DNA of 64,000 bases, from the NCBI GenBank assembly GCA_035545855.1, contig DASZXK010000145.1:15269-79268 (forward strand). Direction: 5' to 3'. Of this stretch, positions 10,001-17,900 are shown piece by piece (within the stretch, counting starts at the first letter, position 1; each line of letters starts with the position of its first letter). Both the position numbers and the translations under genes were made by a program. The stretch is from DASZVB01 sp035545855. GTDB taxonomy: Bacteria > Myxococcota_A > Polyangia > Polyangiales > Polyangiaceae. Under the pieces are notes generated by a model. It made no database searches and had not been told where the DNA came from. It worked only from the letters and a program-made list of their open reading frames with translations.

Positions 10001-10329
10001 GCGCGCTCTCCATCCTGGAGACGAAGCTCGATCGGTACTACGAGGCGGAGCTCCACCGCCTCCGCGGGGAAATCCTCGCGCGGAAGGGGAACGCGAGCGG
10101 CGCGGAGGCGTGCTTCGAACGCGCGCTCGCCGTGTCGCGCGCACAAGCCGCGAAATCGCTCGAGCTCCGCGCCTCGATGAGCCTCGGAAGGCTCCGCGCC
10201 GCGGCGGGCCGCGCCGCGGACGCCCGCGAGCTCTTGAGACCCGTCTACGACTGGTTCACGGAGGGGCTCGACACGCCGGACCTGGTGGACGCGAAGACCC
10301 TCCTCGCGACCTGGTCCGCTCGAGCCTGA
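7084..10329 (+). CDS. Zinc-ribbon / class III nucleotide cyclase / AAA-type ATPase / TPR regulator
   Basis: 1081 residues. Residues 1-20 hold a zinc ribbon (CQAC and CSEC). Residues about 45-220 are a class III cyclase homology domain with both metal aspartates (VIFADLVGST, YLGDGLVVYFG) and the transition-state Asn/Arg pair in GDTTNLAARLQ, so catalysis looks possible. An STAND/AAA-like ATPase follows, with Walker A GEAGIGKSR near residue 277 and Walker B VLVEDLHWVD near 405. The C-terminal 400 residues are helical TPR-like repeats. Such proteins are thought to sense a ligand through the TPR part. Its stop codon lies inside the first copy of a 51-bp tandem repeat. Confidence 0.93.
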   Translation: MRCQACGFDLTPSAKFCSECGEPVARGEPPPSSGTAQSEVAPTTLDGERRQLTVIFADLVGSTAMASRLDPEDWRDVVSAYQTACSGVVERFGGYVAQYLGDGLVVYFGYPTAHEDDALRAVRAGLGMLEAVKAQNPRLSRHGVSLSVRIGVHTGTVVVGEVGSSMRKETLALGDTTNLAARLQEVAEADTVVVSSATFRLVRSQFVMTERGVHKLKGIEKPVHVYRALQPVRLRSTTSSGRTAKVDDLVGRIEELRTLRECWKEAREGRGQVVAISGEAGIGKSRLASALHAELGNVPHTWLECRASSYMQDTPLHSIIALQEDAFGLAAFEKPEQRSAWIERAIVQAGMDANEHLPLLAELHGLPVPARFSPPARSPEATRRRTLESLVEWFLRVSDQQPLVVLVEDLHWVDPSTLELVERLVSRIATHPVLLILTHRPSFTPSWPATANSTAIPLARLGKEDAADLVARLESARGKLPEGVVQEIMNRSDGVPLFLEELTKTVLEAEAAEEPGKRGRRATVPTTLQDSLMARLDQLGGAKELVQLCATFGREFSLEVVRATTSLSPEELSEALNRLVSAELLTRRGDPPIYSFRHALLQEQAYDSLLNAVRQGLHRKIAEVLSAKFPAVASREPELLAHHYDGAGLYEPALGFWLQAGQKSIGRSANVEASRQLKRGLDCLERLPDSPTRDQQELLLLTMRGVALIANEGYGADEVERAFARARALCQKLGDTPHLFPVLFGLCLFYLVRAKGPEAQELAAQLDAIASATGDLEVTLETHSARAALAFWEGKFAAANEHILRARTLFDPQKHGYHVFVYGQDPLAYGYSYGSLALWFLGYPEQAMASAERAVELAGKTNHPLTIAGILSFYGDLHHHLRKPAAFDDIAKRTVAISQEQNLPMWVGTARTQRGWAMCQLGDPTHGVEEILAGLEAFRRTGAEVNTPYMISRLVEALITADRLDEGLSQVEGALSILETKLDRYYEAELHRLRGEILARKGNASGAEACFERALAVSRAQAAKSLELRASMSLGRLRAAAGRAADARELLRPVYDWFTEGLDTPDLVDAKTLLATWSARA

Positions 10330-10420
10330 CGGGGGTCGGCGGCGCCCGACCTCAGGAATCGGAAAGTCCCTCGAGCCTGGCGGGGGTCGGCGGCGCCCGA
10401 CCTCAGGAATCGGAAGGATC
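10319..10420. repeat. 51-bp direct tandem repeat (two copies) straddling a stop codon
   Basis: Copy 1 (10319-10369) and copy 2 (10370-10420) are nearly identical and begin CTCGAGCCTG. Each carries a small hairpin, GGTCGG-CGGCGC-CCGACC. Copy 1 contains the last codons and TGA stop of the cyclase gene; copy 2 reads TGG at the equivalent place. It looks like a duplication of the gene's 3' end. Confidence 0.85.
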
Positions 10421-10444
10421 CCCTACCCATTCCCCGCATCGGAC

Positions 10445-10612
10445 AGTTTGTATACAAACTATCCGTTCAAGCGCCCCCTCCCGATTGGTCCAGCCGATAC
10501 ACGGCCCCGCGAGCACGGCGAGCGCGCGCCGCTAGGCGCGGCAGGGGGAGAGGTCCGAGGACCGCAGGGCGGAGCCCGAGGACCCGAGGAGCCTCGGGGG
10601 ACCAGGTCCCCC
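10445..10612. repeat. Dispersed palindromic element, copy 1
   Basis: It begins with the perfect 16-bp palindrome AGTTTGTATACAAACT (10445-10460). Next comes CCGATTGGTCCAGCCG (10481-10496), then a block with several CCGAGGACC-like units, a CCCGAGG/CCTCGGG hairpin and a terminal GGGGGACC/GGTCCCCC hairpin (10596-10612). The same order recurs at 43679-43966. Both copies lie between convergent genes and end just before the stop of the minus-strand gene, so a bidirectional terminator role is plausible. The palindrome also resembles operators of GntR/FCD regulators. Confidence 0.8.
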
Positions 10613-10630
10613 AAGAACAAGACCCTCCGG

Positions 10631-12124
10631 TCAGACGATGGACGACAGGTACAGCAGCGCCGTCCGACTGGGCGCGAAGAAATACGCGCCACCGCGCACC
10701 TTCACGAAACGCGGGAGCCCGTGGATGCGCTTCCGGAACGGTTCGCACGGGATCGAATAGAGGCCGCCGGTGGGCGCCGGGTCTCCGACGAGAGGGTCCA
10801 CCTCACCGTGGAGACCCTGAAAGATGGGGCCGTTCGTCCACGTCTGTTGCACGAACTCGAACTGGTTCGCGATGTCCGCGTTGAAGCAGAGGAAGTGGAT
10901 GCCTCGCTCGCCGGGGGCGCCCGTGCCGCCGTCGGCGGCGGCCGCGAGATCCGCGGGGGCCATGCTCGGGACGAACGGCTCGCCATAGGGGCGGCCACGC
11001 CGGAGGAGCCGGTGCTTCTTCGATTTCGCGAGACCCATGTCCGGATCGCGCGCGAGCGTCGCCCGCGGGTTCGAGCGACGGATGTGCGACCCGAACGGGC
11101 ACTTGAGACCGTCCGGATCGTCGTGGGCGTAGTCGAACGCCTCGAGGTCGCGGGCGCCGGGCTCGTTCGGCGACGGCTTCGTGACGAGGGGCGCGCCGTC
11201 CGGCCAGCGTCCGACGATCTTGGACGCGAGGTACACGCGGTCTTCGACCGACGGGCTCTCCCCGAGCGCTCCCATCGCCTTCCAGAACGCGCCCACGTCC
11301 TGCTCGAGCTGGCGGTACACGAGGTAGCTGCCGTTCCGGCCGAGATCCCCGTCCTTCCGCGGGAACGGCGCGCGCGCCGCGAGCGCCGGGGAGATCACGG
11401 GACTCCGCGGGAAGAGCTCGGCCTCGTTCTCGTAGCCGAGGAGGAGCTCTCCGGCGGCGATCTTGTCGGCTTCATGCACGGTCTTCGAGCGGCGTCCTCC
11501 CGGCTCGTCCTTGAAGCGCGGCTGAGAGAGCCCATCTGCGAACCCGAAGTGCTCGCGGCGATCGTCGAGCGGCCGGCTCCTTCCGAGCTCCTCGCCCCCT
11601 CGCCCGGTGAGCAGGGACAGACCCGAGGACTCGAGGCGCGCGATCTCGCGGGCGACCGTCCGGGCGAGGGCCGGCTCGTCGGCGGCGTAGACCGCGAGGA
11701 GCGCGTGCGGCGTCCAGGCGTCCACGCCCCAGACCCACTCCGAGGGCGCGCTCTCCGCCGTGTCCCCGAATTTTCGCGGGCGACCGAGCGCCGTCATGCC
11801 CTCCACGAACTCGGGAGAAAAGCCGTCCAGCGTCTTTTCGTCCACGCCGAGGGCCGTGAAGCCGTCCCACGTGAACGCGACGGCCATCGCGGGGGTGAGG
11901 TGGTGGCGCTCGCCCCAGCCGAAGCGGACGAGGTTCTCCTCCACCAGCGTCTTCACCCACGCGCGCGCCTTCGCTGGGTCTTCCACCCGAAGCAGGAGGA
12001 ATCGCGCATGAACGAGCTTCGGATACCCCGAGAGCACGAGCCGCTGGACCTCGCCCCACTCGATCTTCTCCGGCGTCGGGGCGACGGGAAGAGCGCCGAG
12101 TTCCATCAGAGAAGCATCAGCCAT
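10631..12124 (-). CDS. DyP-type haem peroxidase
   Basis: 497 residues. The DyP signature GxxDG is present as GFADG near residue 193 with its distal Asp. The proximal haem-ligand region is HIRRSNPR near residue 346, with the expected His and following Arg. The length fits the longer DyP subgroups. No Tat or Sec signal is seen, so it is probably cytoplasmic. It would oxidise a substrate with H2O2. It starts within the last 19 bp of the upstream minus-strand gene, so the two are translationally coupled. A P450 gene diverges from the same locus. Confidence 0.9.
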   Translation of the reverse strand: MADASLMELGALPVAPTPEKIEWGEVQRLVLSGYPKLVHARFLLLRVEDPAKARAWVKTLVEENLVRFGWGERHHLTPAMAVAFTWDGFTALGVDEKTLDGFSPEFVEGMTALGRPRKFGDTAESAPSEWVWGVDAWTPHALLAVYAADEPALARTVAREIARLESSGLSLLTGRGGEELGRSRPLDDRREHFGFADGLSQPRFKDEPGGRRSKTVHEADKIAAGELLLGYENEAELFPRSPVISPALAARAPFPRKDGDLGRNGSYLVYRQLEQDVGAFWKAMGALGESPSVEDRVYLASKIVGRWPDGAPLVTKPSPNEPGARDLEAFDYAHDDPDGLKCPFGSHIRRSNPRATLARDPDMGLAKSKKHRLLRRGRPYGEPFVPSMAPADLAAAADGGTGAPGERGIHFLCFNADIANQFEFVQQTWTNGPIFQGLHGEVDPLVGDPAPTGGLYSIPCEPFRKRIHGLPRFVKVRGGAYFFAPSRTALLYLSSIV

Positions 12125-13455
12125 CGTTTCGCCTCGTCCTCGGACATCGGGCCGGAAAGGCCGTCTCTCAGCCGGGAGTTGTCGTTGATGTTGCGGATGG
12201 AGACGTCCGGGTTCGCGCGGTACCAGACGTCCGTGTGGACCTGGGACTCCCGCGTCCACGCCTTGAACACGCGCTCGTTCGTCGCGCCGTCCCAGAGGAG
12301 GAAGCGGGCGCGCGGGTAGTTCACCGTGTTGCTCCACACGCTCGTCATGCCGCCGCCCGCCTCCTCGATGAAGTCCCCGAGGTACCGCTCCCAGCTCCCG
12401 TCGTAGTTGGAGAAGAAGAGCAGGCGCGGCTTCGCGTCGTTCTCTCCTTCGAGGACGCACCAGTGCGCGCAGTGGATGGTCTCGATGCCGCCGAGATCTC
12501 CCGTGTAGAACTCGAAGCGGGCGCGGAGCTCGACGGCGTGGAGCACCGTCTTCAGGAGGAAGTAGCGGAAAGGCCCCGGCTTCACGTCCACGAGGTGCGT
12601 GAGCTGGTTCCGGATCCCGACGTCTTCCTCTTCCTGATGCTCGAAGCCGTGGGAGATGTCCGAGTCCGTCTTCGCGGGTTCGGTGAGCTCGTGATACCGG
12701 AGGAGCGCGAGGATCGCGCCGCCGACCAGTCCGAGGCCCGCGCCGTACAGCGCGAGCGCGACGGGACCGAACGCCGCCGCGAGGATTCCGCCGCCCACGA
12801 CCACGCCGACCAGCGTCGCGATCCACCCGAGCGCGCTCCAGAAGCCGTCCACGCCGAGCGGGGAGATCTCCTCCTGCCTCGGCTCGAGCGCCCAGGCAAA
12901 TTCGCTCTTCTTAACCCACTCGCGGATCTGATCGCGAACCCGGAGCGCCGAGCGCCCGTCCGGCGGGTTCGCGTCGAGCTTCTCCTCGATGAACTTCCGG
13001 AGCGCGTCCTCCCTCTGCACGTCCTGGACGGACCTTCCGACGTACCCGACGTGGAGCGCGCCGTGACGGATCGACTTCTCCTCGATGAACCCGAGGAGCG
13101 TGTTCTTCGCGATCCGCGCACGCTCGGGGAAGCCGACGCAGTGCTCGAAGATCGCGACGAGGCCGGGTTGGGCCTTGCTCACGAGCTCCGAGAGGTGCAC
13201 GCCTCGCGGGCCGTCGTAGGCGCTGCTGAAGGCGAGGTGCCGCCTACCCTTCGAGTCCTCGGGCAGGACCGCGAACCGGGCGAAATGAACGCTCTCCATC
13301 GTGCGAAAGTCCACGATGGGTGCGCTCTGCCCCGGAGGCGCGGTGAGGGCCCTCGAGAGGTCTCCGAGGAGCGACACGAGCGAAGGAACGCGCTCGGGCG
13401 CGATCTCCGCGATGACGGTGATGACCCCCTGGGTCTGCATCGGATCGATCCCCAT
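12106..13455 (-). CDS. Two-domain membrane protein coupled to DyP peroxidase
   Basis: 449 residues, not recognised as a named family. Two similar halves flank a pair of membrane helices (about residues 215-265). The first half has VHFARFAVL ... HLAFSSAYDGP and the second IHCAHWCVL ... LLFFSNYDGS, so the domain is duplicated. The pattern also resembles LVHARFLLL near the start of the adjacent DyP peroxidase, whose fold is built from ferredoxin-like modules. I infer related dimeric alpha/beta modules, perhaps membrane-anchored. ATG 13455 has GGGG five bases upstream; ATG 13440 is an alternative. First gene of the DyP operon, sharing a 173-bp divergent promoter region with the P450. Confidence 0.75.
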   Translation of the reverse strand: MGIDPMQTQGVITVIAEIAPERVPSLVSLLGDLSRALTAPPGQSAPIVDFRTMESVHFARFAVLPEDSKGRRHLAFSSAYDGPRGVHLSELVSKAQPGLVAIFEHCVGFPERARIAKNTLLGFIEEKSIRHGALHVGYVGRSVQDVQREDALRKFIEEKLDANPPDGRSALRVRDQIREWVKKSEFAWALEPRQEEISPLGVDGFWSALGWIATLVGVVVGGGILAAAFGPVALALYGAGLGLVGGAILALLRYHELTEPAKTDSDISHGFEHQEEEDVGIRNQLTHLVDVKPGPFRYFLLKTVLHAVELRARFEFYTGDLGGIETIHCAHWCVLEGENDAKPRLLFFSNYDGSWERYLGDFIEEAGGGMTSVWSNTVNYPRARFLLWDGATNERVFKAWTRESQVHTDVWYRANPDVSIRNINDNSRLRDGLSGPMSEDEAKRWLMLL

Positions 13456-13628
13456 TGGTACCCCACGCAGAGCCCGCGAGAAAGCGTGCAATGGATTGGA
13501 CGCGCCTCCGCACCCGGATCGGACGGGGTCACACGCCGGGTCGCGCGCTCTTCCCGCCTTCCGCGCAAAAAGCGTTTCCGGGTAGAATCTGGAATTTCAG
13601 CGAGACCCACGTCCAAGAAGGGGGCGTC

Positions 13629-14879
13629 ATGGATCCGAAGAGTCTGTTCCTGCCGTTCGTGTTCCGGTTCCTTCCGACTCCTGGACCCGGTGGCCTCGTG
13701 TCCCTGGTGCTTTCCCACCTGCTCGACGTGGACGCCTCCAACATGGTCCACGTCACGCGGTTCCTCGACGTGCAGGAGGTGCTCGAGCGCGACGACGATT
13801 TTTCCGTCCGCCTCTACGACGGCAAGATGAAGGCGACGACCGGCGAGTTCATCCTCGGCATGAACGAGCTCTCCCGCTACGAGCCCGAGGCGCGCATCGT
13901 CTACAAGGCCGTCCGCCGCGAAGACGCCGCGCTCGCGCGGAAGATCGCGGCGGAAGAGACGGAAGCCGCGCTCGCGCCGCTCCGGAGACGGGGACGGCTC
14001 GACGTCGTGAAGGACATCGCCGACATCGTCCCCATCCGCTTCGTCAATCGCTACTACGGCACCGAGGTGCCCGATCCGGAAGCGCTCCTTCGACTCTACC
14101 AGACGACGAGCAAGTACCTCTTCGCGTTCTGGGATCACCCCGCGATGCGCGCGGAGGCGGAAGCCGCCGGAGGCGATTTGCGGAAGACGCTCGACGACCT
14201 CGTCGCGAAGCGCCGCGCGAGCGGGGACTTCTCGGACCGCGATCTCATGGGACGGATGCTCGCCTCCGACGAGAAATTCCACGATGGTGACATCGGGATC
14301 CGCCGGAGCATCGCCGGGCTCTCCTCCGGCAACATCAACGCGCCGCTCGGCCTCTTCGTGCTCGCCGTCGACAAGATCCTGAGCCTCCCGAAGGATCGCA
14401 TCCGGACGGCGAACGCCCTGGCACGCTCGGGGACCGCGGGCTCCGAGCCCGATCTGCTCGCGTTCCGGGACTGGTTCCACGAGGCGGAGCGGTTCGTCGT
14501 GTACCCGCCATTTTCTTACAGGTACGCGGAGTCGGAGACGACGCTCGCCGAAGGCACGCCGCGGCAGAAGCGGATCCCGAAGGGCTGCACCGTCGTCACG
14601 TGGCAATCGCTCGCGGCGTTCGACCCCGACGTCTTCGACGCGCCCTATGACTTCCGTCCCGGACGGCCGCGATGGACGGTGAACGGCTTCGGGCACGCCC
14701 GGCATCACTGCGTCGGGGAAGCGGTCGGTCAGGTCATGCTCGAAGAGATGGCGCGCGGTCTGTTTTCGCTACCCGGAGTCCGGCGAGCGCCCGGGGACGC
14801 GGGCGTCGTGAAGTACAAGTCGATCCCGGAAGGGAAGTACGCGACAAGCTTCGGCGTGGAATTCGACGCGGAGTCGTGA
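13629..14879 (+). CDS. Atypical cytochrome P450
   Basis: 416 residues. The ExxR motif is EAER near residue 285 and the haem-thiolate loop is FGHARHHCVG with Cys near residue 360. Two departures from monooxygenases are visible. The usual Gly of FxxGxxxC is Ala. The I-helix region (about 226-240) reads SSGNINAPLG and lacks the acid-Thr pair that activates O2. Peroxide- or hydroperoxide-using P450s (CYP74, CYP152, PpoA-like) also lack that pair. Together with the divergent DyP peroxidase this suggests a peroxide-dependent isomerase or peroxygenase, by inference. AAGGGGG lies upstream of ATG 13629. Confidence 0.85.
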   Translation: MDPKSLFLPFVFRFLPTPGPGGLVSLVLSHLLDVDASNMVHVTRFLDVQEVLERDDDFSVRLYDGKMKATTGEFILGMNELSRYEPEARIVYKAVRREDAALARKIAAEETEAALAPLRRRGRLDVVKDIADIVPIRFVNRYYGTEVPDPEALLRLYQTTSKYLFAFWDHPAMRAEAEAAGGDLRKTLDDLVAKRRASGDFSDRDLMGRMLASDEKFHDGDIGIRRSIAGLSSGNINAPLGLFVLAVDKILSLPKDRIRTANALARSGTAGSEPDLLAFRDWFHEAERFVVYPPFSYRYAESETTLAEGTPRQKRIPKGCTVVTWQSLAAFDPDVFDAPYDFRPGRPRWTVNGFGHARHHCVGEAVGQVMLEEMARGLFSLPGVRRAPGDAGVVKYKSIPEGKYATSFGVEFDAES

Positions 14880-14913
14880 GGCCGTCGCCTCGCCACGTGG
14901 GTCCCTCGTACGT

Positions 14914-17900
14914 TCACCAGCACTGGTTCAATAGAACGGCGATTCTCGGGTAGCCCGTCGTCGCCAGATCGACCCGTCCGTCACCGTTCAAATCAGCGGC
15001 AGTGATCCCGACGGGGTGGTTCTCCGTCGGGTACTCGGCGTAGGGGCTCAGCGCGCCCCCGCCGATTCCGCGAAACACCTTGACCATCGAGGTGGTCGTC
15101 GAGTTGCCAGTGACGGCCACGTCCTTCGCGCCGTCACCGTCGAGGTCGGCCACCGCGATACCGAGAGGCGTGAAGGTGAGCGCGTAGTCCACACGCGTCG
15201 AGAACTGATCACCACCGAGCCCGAGGAAGATGCTCAGCGTGTTTATGGATGCGACCACGACGTCGGGGGTTCCGGTCGCGTCGAGATCGTCGACGACCAT
15301 CGTCTGCGGACTGTTCGGCAGCGTGAGCTGTAAGCCCTGGGTCAGCGTACCGGTTCCGTCGTTCAGGAAGACCGTAACTCGCTTTCCGGGGCTATATGAA
15401 CCGTTCGCAAGCACCGCGTCCGAGGCGTTCAGCACGAAGACATCCAGTGTCCCGTTGCCGTCCGCGTCTCCCATCCCCACGGCGCTCGGATGAGCGGTGG
15501 CGCGGTTCGCGGCGGGGCCGAACGTCCCGCTGCCCTGGTTGAAGAAGACCGAGAGGAAACTCTCGTACTGATCGCCCGCGGCGATGTCGGGCAAGCCGTC
15601 GCCGTTCAAGTCGCCCACGGCGAGGCCGCGCGTGTCCGGCGCTGCATTGGTCGGATAGTACCAGGAAGCGTCGAACGCACCGTTACCGCGATTCAAGTAC
15701 ACCCCGACGACTCCGCTCTGCTGACCGCTCGACGCGGCGACCGACTCCGCCGTCGCGAGATCGCGAACGCCATCCCCGTCCAGATCGGCGACGACGACGG
15801 GCAGCGGCACTCGCGTGGTCGGCAAGAAGACGCGATCGCCGAACGTTCCCCCACCTTCGTTGCGGAAGATCGTCGCGCCCGTTCCGAACTCGGCGACACC
15901 GCCGCCGGCGATGATTTCCGGCCTTCCGTCGCCATCCAGATCGCCGGTGGTGATGTGGTTCGGGAAGTTGAAGAGATCCACGTAGGCCCGGTTCTCGAAG
16001 GTCGAATCACCGTGACCGAGATGGACGCCGATCCCTCCGAGATCACTCACCACGAGATCGAGTGTCCGGTCGCCGTCCACGTCGCCCACGGCGACACTGG
16101 AGATGGCGGGGCCCGCCGCCTCGAGCGTCACGGCGCTGGCGAACTTGCCGTTCCCGGTGTTCCGGAACAAGCCGAGATCTCCCACCCAGCTCGACGCGTT
16201 GTACGTGTCGGCCGCGATCAGATCGGGCATTCCGTCGCCGTCCAGATCCGCCGCTGCGACTTCGAGCGGGCTCGAAGGCGCGGGATAGTTCGTGGCGGGC
16301 TCGAAGGCGCCGTCACCTCGATTCAGGAAGACGGCGAGATGCCCCCCCAAGAAGCTCGACGCGACGACGTCCACGTCGGAGTCGCCGTCGAGATCGGCCG
16401 CGACGACGCCCGACGTTTCGGCACCGCTGTCGTACGCCACGGGCGCGGCGAGATTGCCTCCACCCCCGTTGAGGTACACGCCCACGCCGCCGTTTGCGGA
16501 ACCGTCCGTGTTGGCGACGACGAGATCGAGCGCGCCGTTTCCGTCGAGGTCTGCGGTCGCGAATGCGCGGGGGCACGAGAGGGTGTCCCGCCGAACCGGC
16601 GCGGAAAACGCCAGCGCGCCGAGGTTCATGCGCACGCTCACCGTCCGTCGGTCGCAGTCTCCCGCGACCAGGTCCGGCGCGCCGTCACCGTCGAAGTCCC
16701 CGACCGCGACGGCCGTCCAGCTCGTCCCGACGACGACGTCCCGGTGCGGACCGAAACTGCCGGCGCCGACGTTCGGTAGAATGCTCACCGTTCCCTGCTG
16801 GGTGCCGACCACGAGTTCGGGGTGGCCGTCGCCGTCGAGATCGGCGGCGACGACGTTTCTGGCGCCCGGAGCGGTCCCGTACACCTGACGTGGACCGAAA
16901 CCTCCCCCCGGCGTGCGCAAGTGGACGGCTACCTCGTTCCAGGCTTCGACCCCGATGACGTCGAGCTGGCCGTCCCCGTCGAGGTCCGCGAGCCGCGCTT
17001 GGGCGTCGGCGCCACCGCTGAACGAGTCCCTTCCGGGGCCCATTCCATATTCGGTCGCATCCACGAGCACACCGTTGCGGTTTCGCAGTGTCATCAGACC
17101 TGCGGGGGCGCCGTAAACGACGTCCGGGTGACCGTCCCGGTCCAGATCGCCGAGAACGAGCGTCGACGGAATGGGGGCGAGGTAGTCGGTGTTCGCGCCG
17201 AATGCGCCGCCGCCCACGTTGCGAAGCACGCTGATCGCCGAACCGCTCGACACGACGAGATCCAGCTTCCCGTCTCCGTCGATGTCGTCGGTGGCGACCC
17301 TCTCGTGGAGGTTTTGGTACTCGGGGCCGCTCGCGGGGGGCCCCGAGTAGTACTCCACCGCGCCGCCGTACACGCCCCCTGTGTCGAAGAGGATCGCGAG
17401 GGGACCCGCGCCCACGGACGCGACGTCGGGACGGCCGTTCCCGTCGAAGTCGCCGATCGCCATCGAATAGGGAAGGTTCGGCACGGGATAGTCCGTGGCC
17501 GCCGAGAACTCGCGATTCCCCAGGTTGGTGAAGACGGAGACGTTGCTCGTCGTCACGTTGTAGTCCGACGACCCGCCGAGGACATCGAGCTTCCCGTCCC
17601 CGTTCACGTCCGCGAGGGCGACGGATAGAGCAAACTGCGGCATCGGGAGATCGACACGCTTGCCGAAGTTCCCGCCACCGAGGTTGAACAGCACGCAGGC
17701 GAAGAATCCGGGCGACTTGCTCGAGTCTTGCGTGCCGTAGACGACGTCGAGGAGGCCGTCACCATCGACGTCTGCGACCGCCGGTGGCGTTTGCCCGCTT
17801 CCGTTGGGCTGGGTGATGGAGACGGTCGTGAAGGCGCCGCCACCCTGATTGAGCAGGACGCTGCTCGAAAATTGTCCGATGGCGACGATGTCCGTCTTCC

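Noticed and set aside
7066..10146. Minus-strand open frame of 1026 codons opposite the cyclase gene
   Set aside because: It is a shadow frame: no domains, Arg/Glu-rich composition, and the plus strand has a complete multidomain protein.
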